Assembly (NCBI GenBank): GCA_021850545.1
Contig: JAJZLU010000077.1
Span: 1-45,825, forward strand
Source: Thermoplasmata archaeon
GTDB taxonomy: Archaea; Thermoplasmatota; Thermoplasmata; Thermoplasmatales; Thermoplasmataceae
DNA: 45,825 nt
Direction: 5' to 3'
In this document: positions 41,166 to 45,825 of the stretch, in pieces
Layout of the letters: every line of letters starts with the position of its first letter
How positions within the stretch are numbered: position 1 is the first letter of the stretch
The notes under the pieces: model-generated
Seen by the model: only the letters and a program-made list of their open reading frames with translations
Told to the model about the DNA's origin: nothing
Databases searched by the model: none
Translations under genes and position numbers: made by a program

Positions 41166-42404
41166 ATGTCCTCAGATTCTCTCTATTCCAGAGCAAAGTC
41201 ACTTTTTCCCGGGGGGGTCAATTCTCCCGTAAGGTATTATGCGCCCTATCCAAGGTTCATGGCAAGGGGGGAAGGCCCAAAGCTTGTAGATGAAGACGGC
41301 AATGAATACATAGACTACTGCCTTGCCTTTGGCCCAATGATCCTGGGGCATTCCAGGAAGGAAGTGGTTGAAGCAATAAGGGAGCAGGCTGGAAAGGCGA
41401 CCTTATTGGGAACACCAGGTTCCTTGGAGGTTGAACTCGGGGAGAGAATCCGGAGTGCCATTCCCTCAATGGAGATGGTCAGGTTCACAAACTCCGGCAC
41501 TGAGGCAACCATGCATGCCATCAGGCTTGCAAGGTTCTTTACCGGAAGGCCTATGATACTGAAAGTTGAGGGCGGTTTCCATGGGTCCCATGATTATGCC
41601 CTTGAATCCGTCCCTTACACTGAGCCCATTGATCCTTCCATGAGGCTGACCATAGAAGTGCCTTACAATGACACTAAAGCACTCAATGCAGCATTCCAGA
41701 AATATGGCAGGAATATAGCTGCCTTCATACTCGAGCCAGTCCTGGGCAATGTTGGAGTTGTTGAGCCACAGCCCGGATATCTGCAGGAAGCCAGAAAGAT
41801 TACAGAGGAATACGGATCCCTGCTAATTTTTGACGAGGTAATCACAGGCTTCAGGTCAAGCTACGGGGCCCACCAGGATATAGTGGGAGTGAAGCCTGAC
41901 CTCACAACATTGGGGAAAATCGTTGGCGGCGGGCTTCCTGTGGGAGCCTTCGGGGGCAGCAGTGATATCATGGAAAATGTATCGCCATCAGGCAAATTCT
42001 ACCAGCAGGGCACATACTCAGGAAATCCCCTTTCCATGGCAGGAGGCATTGCGGCCCTTGATGTCCTGAAGCGCCTGGATTACAATAAGCCGAAATCCCT
42101 TGCAAACAAGATTGCAGAAGGGGCACGCCTGGCCTTTTCCAGGGCCGGAATAGGCGTAAAGGTAAATGTTTCAGGAACCATGCTTACGGTTTTCTTCAAC
42201 AGCAATGATGTTGTTGATTCCAGGACTGCATCTGATTCCAACAGGGAACTGTTTTCAAAATATTTCAACGGCCTTCTTGAAAATGGCATCTTTATTGCCG
42301 CATCCCAGATGGAAGCCAGTTTCCTTAGCTTTGCCCACAGCGAAGAAGATGCCAGGAAGACCATAGATGTGATCAATGCAGTGGCTGAAAAAATCGGGAA
42401 CTGA
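41166..42404 (+). CDS. hemL: Glutamate-1-semialdehyde 2,1-aminomutase
   Basis: 412 residues from ATG 41166 (MSSDSLYSRAKSLFPGGVNSPVR). Converts glutamate-1-semialdehyde to 5-aminolevulinate. FTNSGTEATMHAIRLAR binds PLP phosphate; GGFHGSHDYAL, IFDEVITGFR, and TTLGKIVGGGLPVGAFGG with the PLP Lys (about residue 251) follow; GTYSGNPLSMAGG is the second family signature. A methionine five codons upstream is in frame, but AAAATTAATT about 26 bp before 41166 favours this start. Its stop lies nine bases from the convergent hemA. Confidence 0.95.
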   Translation: MSSDSLYSRAKSLFPGGVNSPVRYYAPYPRFMARGEGPKLVDEDGNEYIDYCLAFGPMILGHSRKEVVEAIREQAGKATLLGTPGSLEVELGERIRSAIPSMEMVRFTNSGTEATMHAIRLARFFTGRPMILKVEGGFHGSHDYALESVPYTEPIDPSMRLTIEVPYNDTKALNAAFQKYGRNIAAFILEPVLGNVGVVEPQPGYLQEARKITEEYGSLLIFDEVITGFRSSYGAHQDIVGVKPDLTTLGKIVGGGLPVGAFGGSSDIMENVSPSGKFYQQGTYSGNPLSMAGGIAALDVLKRLDYNKPKSLANKIAEGARLAFSRAGIGVKVNVSGTMLTVFFNSNDVVDSRTASDSNRELFSKYFNGLLENGIFIAASQMEASFLSFAHSEEDARKTIDVINAVAEKIGN

Positions 42405-42412
42405 ATCCAGAA

Positions 42413-43591
42413 TCACTGGAAAATAGCCTGGAGTTTTGCAATCATGTCTTTGTCCCCCTTGATTGCAGCTTCCTTCAGTGCAGATGTATAATTTCCAAGG
42501 ATTTTGTTAACCATGGCAGAAGCAGATTTCCTTGTTGCCTCGCCGGGATCCATGCCCTTCCCTATTTCCCTCATCATCCTGTTGATCTCCTTAAGGGCAA
42601 TTGATTCCGCAAAGGTGTATGATTTTGTGAGAAGCTCCTCTGTCCTGAACTCTGCGAGCTTGACCTCGAAATTCTGGAGCTCCCTGTTCACGATTGCCTG
42701 GGCCCTGGGTATCTCTTCCTTCTTCATGCCTGAATTAGCCTGCGAGATTTCCTGGATGTGTTCCAGGTCATAAACGGTAATCGCATCTTCCTTGCCCAGT
42801 TCTGGATCTATGTTCCTGGGGTTTGAAATGTCAACAACCACCTGGGGCCTCTGTTTTCCGTTGACCATGTCGGCGGTCACGATTACATTCCTGGATGAGG
42901 TTGCGCAAAATACTGCATTTGAATCCAGCATTATTTCCTGGAGGCTTGACATGGTGCCAAAATTGCAGTTGTAGGTTGAGGCAAGCAGGCTTGCCTTTTC
43001 CTGGTTTCTCCCTATGACGGTGATTGCTGCAGGCCTTCGTTTCTGGAGGTACTTGAGGAAAGTTTCCGCCATCTGCCCGGTTCCTATCACGGAAACCTTA
43101 GAGGATGAAAAGTCGAGGTGGCCGCCTGCCAGATCAACTGCAATGACCGGGATGGAGGTTTTTCCCCTTGAAATGCCAGTCTTCTCCCGGACTTCCTTCC
43201 CAACGCTTATTGCTTTCCTGAAGATCAAGGAGATGAGCTTGTCTGTCTTGCCTGCCTTCACATGGCTGTCAAATGCTGACTTCACCTGTGCAAGGATTTC
43301 ATTCTCCCCCACCGACATTGACTTGAGGCCCGCTGTAACCATGAAGAGATGGAGGAGCGCATCATCACCGAACATTATGTGTTCATGGTGCGATTTCCCG
43401 CTGCTCCCATCATTTTCGTCATCAAAAGTGAAGTAAAATTCAACCCTGTTGCAGGTTGAAAGCACAACATAACCGCTTGCCTTGAAGCTTTCTGCAATAT
43501 CTCCCCATTGATTTGGGGAAAACCCCTGCCTCTTCCGGAATTCTTCAGGTTTGGACCTGTAATCCCAGGACATTGCTCCAAATTTAAGCAT
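42413..43591 (-). CDS. hemA: Glutamyl-tRNA reductase
   Basis: 392 residues from ATG 43591 (MLKFGAMSWDYRSK). Reduces glutamyl-tRNA to glutamate-1-semialdehyde with NADPH, the step before hemL. Active-site STCNRVEFY with Cys47; MVTAGLKSMSVGENEILAQVK; RGKTSIPVIAVDLA; NADPH motif KVSVIGTGQMAETFLKYL; VVVDISNPRNIDPEL; helical dimerisation domain at the C-terminus. The HexxR-like N-terminus (M-x-x-E-x-R) is degenerate compared with bacterial enzymes. Convergent with hemL; no further heme genes in the window. Confidence 0.93.
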   Translation of the reverse strand: MLKFGAMSWDYRSKPEEFRKRQGFSPNQWGDIAESFKASGYVVLSTCNRVEFYFTFDDENDGSSGKSHHEHIMFGDDALLHLFMVTAGLKSMSVGENEILAQVKSAFDSHVKAGKTDKLISLIFRKAISVGKEVREKTGISRGKTSIPVIAVDLAGGHLDFSSSKVSVIGTGQMAETFLKYLQKRRPAAITVIGRNQEKASLLASTYNCNFGTMSSLQEIMLDSNAVFCATSSRNVIVTADMVNGKQRPQVVVDISNPRNIDPELGKEDAITVYDLEHIQEISQANSGMKKEEIPRAQAIVNRELQNFEVKLAEFRTEELLTKSYTFAESIALKEINRMMREIGKGMDPGEATRKSASAMVNKILGNYTSALKEAAIKGDKDMIAKLQAIFQ

Positions 43592-43712
43592 TATTTGCAC
43601 CGTGCCCAGACTAGGTGGGACCTATGTCTTTCATGGAAGGCATCTCATAATAGTAATTCCTTATTTAAACTGCGTCAATCCGTTCCCTAGCAGACTGTAC
43701 CATTTATTGCCT

Positions 43713-44099
43713 TCACTGTTTCCCTGCCTCTCCCCTGGCCTCTGTCATGGGCTTTGGCTCCAGGTATTCCCTGATTCCTGTGAACAGGAGCGCAGATACT
43801 GCACCAATCAAGCCATACATCAGCGGAAACAGCACAATAAGGGCAAAAGACGGAATGCCTATGATCTGCTGCACTATATCCGCCAGCTTTGACACTGAAG
43901 AGAGCGGGTACATCAGGTATATGGAGAATGCTGAAACGAGGCCAATGATAAACCCTGCAATTCCTGAGTATTTCCTGCTGAGAACCATCAGGGGGATGCC
44001 GAGGAGTATTGCCCCGAATGCATACTGTATAGTGAACAGGGATGCATATGCCAGCCCAACAGATGCCACTATTCCGGCTGCAACAAAACCCTTATTCAT
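43713..44099 (-). CDS. Small four-helix membrane protein, unknown
   Basis: 128 residues: four hydrophobic segments with Gly- and Ala-rich helices (GFVAAGIVASVGLAYASLF, GAILLGIPLMVL, GIAGFIIGLVSAFSIYLMY, FALIVLFPLMYGLIGAVSALLF) and a polar tail (REYLEPKPMTEARGEAGKQ). No family recognised. Its ATG lies inside the last codons of the penicillin-acylase-like gene (eight-base overlap, ATGAATAA), so the two are translationally coupled. Confidence 0.7.
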   Translation of the reverse strand: MNKGFVAAGIVASVGLAYASLFTIQYAFGAILLGIPLMVLSRKYSGIAGFIIGLVSAFSIYLMYPLSSVSKLADIVQQIIGIPSFALIVLFPLMYGLIGAVSALLFTGIREYLEPKPMTEARGEAGKQ

Positions 44100-45825
44100 A
44101 CCTGATCACCGCCACTGCCTTCTGGTCATTCATGTTGTAGTATTCATGGTTGATCCACATGTTCAACTGGTTGGAGAAGTAATAACTGAGGATGTTTTCG
44201 CTGGGGCCGCCGGGTATGACACCATAGAACTGGCCGGTGCCAGGTGACGCGATTGTCCTCAGCGATGAGCCCACTGACACATATGGCTCAGGGATCTGAA
44301 GCGACCTTGGAACGCTTCCCACACTGACCGTGTGGCTTCCCCCCCAAATTGAGATTGGGCCGATTCCAAGGGCAGCTATTCCGGTTGGGCTTGCAACCTC
44401 AAGGAAGTGCACTCTTCCCCAGGTCCAGTTGCTTACACCTCCAAGCCTGCCAGAGAGTAGGGCCGTCTCCTTGGCGAATGCCTGCCTGACCAGCGTGGTG
44501 AAGTTTCCATGGAACCATACACTGCTCTGGTTTGTCTGGGCAAGGTAGATTGCAGTGGTTATGAAAGGCGCCGGAACTGATGAAAGGTTGACGTTTGAAT
44601 ATACCTTGTCGAATGTCATGTTGTACATCTCCGCTGTGAGATACCAGTACACGGTTATCCCTACCTGGTTCTGGTAGGTGGTGTAATTCCAGTTCTGGAG
44701 CTGGCTGTAGGCAGCGGCTTCAGTCTGGTTCATTGGCATGCCATGGAGGGCATTCAATAGGTATGGCGTGAACATCAGTGCCCAATAGTCTGAAACATTG
44801 GACTGGAGTGCCATCATGTCCGGGATCGTGGTGTTCTGGTGGCTCTTGAGGAAGTGGTAAATTGTCTGGGCCCTGCCGCCTGATGCCCAGAACCCTCCAA
44901 CGAAGGGATGCATGTAATTCTTCCCTACTGTGGGCTGGTTGGGGGCAAACATGTAGCCCCTTGCTGGGTTTGTTGCCTGCGGCAGCTGGTTAAACGGAAC
45001 ATTCCCAATGGGTTCGTAAGCTGGATTGGAACCGTTAAGCAGCGATCTGGAGCCGATTACGTCGATTGCGGTGTTATTCACGACTTCCTTGATCATGGGG
45101 TAGTGCCCGGCAGTTATGTATCCTGCATGATGCAGTGTTGCCATGGCAAAGTTCTGCGGGGGGGACCCCCAGTTCTGGAGCGCATTTAGCATCTGAGAGT
45201 AATTGGAGGATTGGTCCAGTTCCAGCTCAGCAATGAGGTCAAAGGAGGGTTGCCTGGCCACCCAGTTAAGGCTGATTCCATATCCCTGGTTCCTTGATAT
45301 CAGCGGCCCGTTATTTGTATAGTAGATGCTGTAGCTCTTCCCGACAAGGGTGTAATTCTGCACAGCCATGCTGTGCCATGAGCCATTGTAGAGGTAGGAA
45401 TTGTTGTGGAGTGTTTCCAGGTATTCATTTGCAGAGTTGCCCTCAGGAGTGGTGAGGCCCCATGAGGTCTTGTTGGTGTGACCGATTAGGATTCCCGGAA
45501 CTCCTGCGAGATCCCATCCTGTAACATTGATTCCCGGTGCCTCAAGCTGCATTGGAATCCAGATTGATGGCGCGGTGAGCGGGAGGTGGGGATCATTGGC
45601 CATCATGGGATCACCTGACTTTGTGTAGTTCCCCCCTACAACCCAGCTGTTGCTTCCCACATGGGAGCCCAGTTCATGTGCCCCGGGCATTCCAAACGGA
45701 TCAGAAATGTTTGCAAGCGCTCCCCTGATTAAGGGAGACAGTGTCCTGAGCAGGCTTGTGTTCACGCCTGTTGCATTCTGGCTGTACCAGTTCTGTGACC
45801 AGAACTGATTGGGTGAAATCCCAAG
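44092..45825 (-). CDS. Penicillin acylase family protein (C-terminal part, N-terminus beyond the window)
   Basis: 578 codons are visible and the frame continues past 45825. Ntn-hydrolase with self-cleavage before a Ser: GSHVGSNSWVVGG, where the Ser of SNSWVV (codon about 45652-45654) becomes the nucleophile, then ANDPHLPL, GWDLAGVPGILIGHTNKTSWGLTT, and NHEYY near the end. The beta chain is nearly complete; the alpha chain and signal peptide lie outside. Very rich in Asn, Gln, Ser, Tyr and glycosylation-type NxS/T sites, as expected for a secreted protein in acid. Substrates of archaeal members are unknown; acyl-homoserine lactones or N-acyl amino acids are possible. Confidence 0.9.
   Translation of the reverse strand, partial: LGISPNQFWSQNWYSQNATGVNTSLLRTLSPLIRGALANISDPFGMPGAHELGSHVGSNSWVVGGNYTKSGDPMMANDPHLPLTAPSIWIPMQLEAPGINVTGWDLAGVPGILIGHTNKTSWGLTTPEGNSANEYLETLHNNSYLYNGSWHSMAVQNYTLVGKSYSIYYTNNGPLISRNQGYGISLNWVARQPSFDLIAELELDQSSNYSQMLNALQNWGSPPQNFAMATLHHAGYITAGHYPMIKEVVNNTAIDVIGSRSLLNGSNPAYEPIGNVPFNQLPQATNPARGYMFAPNQPTVGKNYMHPFVGGFWASGGRAQTIYHFLKSHQNTTIPDMMALQSNVSDYWALMFTPYLLNALHGMPMNQTEAAAYSQLQNWNYTTYQNQVGITVYWYLTAEMYNMTFDKVYSNVNLSSVPAPFITTAIYLAQTNQSSVWFHGNFTTLVRQAFAKETALLSGRLGGVSNWTWGRVHFLEVASPTGIAALGIGPISIWGGSHTVSVGSVPRSLQIPEPYVSVGSSLRTIASPGTGQFYGVIPGGPSENILSYYFSNQLNMWINHEYYNMNDQKAVAVIRYE

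Overview
The window reads as chromosomal DNA of an archaeon, most likely a moderately GC-rich member of the Thermoplasmatales (acidophilic Euryarchaeota); the order is an inference. Archaeal markers are sn-glycerol-1-phosphate dehydrogenase (28894-29952, minus), UPF0179 (28443-28880, minus), deoxyhypusine synthase (16529-17461, minus), a bacterio-opsin-activator type HTH protein (37239-37865, minus) and an archaeal-type uS12-uS7 pair (20749-21743, minus). Many single or first genes have a TATA box about 25-28 bp before the start codon and no Shine-Dalgarno, as in leaderless transcription, whereas genes inside operons carry GGAGG/GGTGA sites. No rRNA, CRISPR array, insertion sequence or phage gene was seen. 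One tRNA gene (Val, GAC anticodon) is present.

Layout. 1-2600: partial dps, a DsrE-like protein with a strong hairpin terminator, a decayed DODA-type dioxygenase, and a CoA-disulfide-reductase-like flavoprotein. 2700-8040: a tiny membrane protein, a lysine/saccharopine-dehydrogenase-like enzyme, DUF1059, a divergent HxlR regulator/YceI pair with a clear palindromic operator, a YhfC-like membrane protein, an M20 amidohydrolase and a small membrane protein. 8100-13250: a molybdenum hydroxylase locus (MocA-like nucleotidyltransferase, XdhC, then medium, small and large subunits). 13300-20700: a TIGR01777 epimerase, two tandem ornithine-cyclodeaminase-family genes, deoxyhypusine synthase, an isochorismatase-like hydrolase, a cupin protein and two membrane proteins. 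20700-23800: ribosomal uS7 and uS12, a membrane protein and YchF-type GTPase. 24000-31140: an amino-acid permease, a DAO-family oxidoreductase, a serine hydrolase, UPF0179 with G1P dehydrogenase, an Ntn asparaginase and tRNA-Val.

31500-37900 is the most distinctive part: a secreted cupredoxin-like protein with an odd Cys cluster, a type II NADH dehydrogenase with a hemerythrin-like partner, and, divergently, an NnrS-like membrane protein, a DUF2249-cupin fusion, a second small membrane protein and a second hemerythrin, ending at an HTH_10 regulator. Four upstream regions in this block share a TCCC-N10-GGGA type inverted repeat (three clear, one degenerate), which suggests one regulon. DUF2249, hemerythrin and NnrS families are linked in bacteria to nitric oxide and oxygen handling, so an archaeal NO/O2 or redox-stress module is my working hypothesis.

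37900-45825: a membrane protein, 3-methyladenine glycosylase I, a DUF4440 protein, a lone beta-class SPPY DNA methyltransferase, hemL and hemA (convergent, first steps of heme synthesis), a small membrane protein and a truncated secreted penicillin-acylase-family protein. Wherever I chose a start different from the longest open frame, the entry says why.
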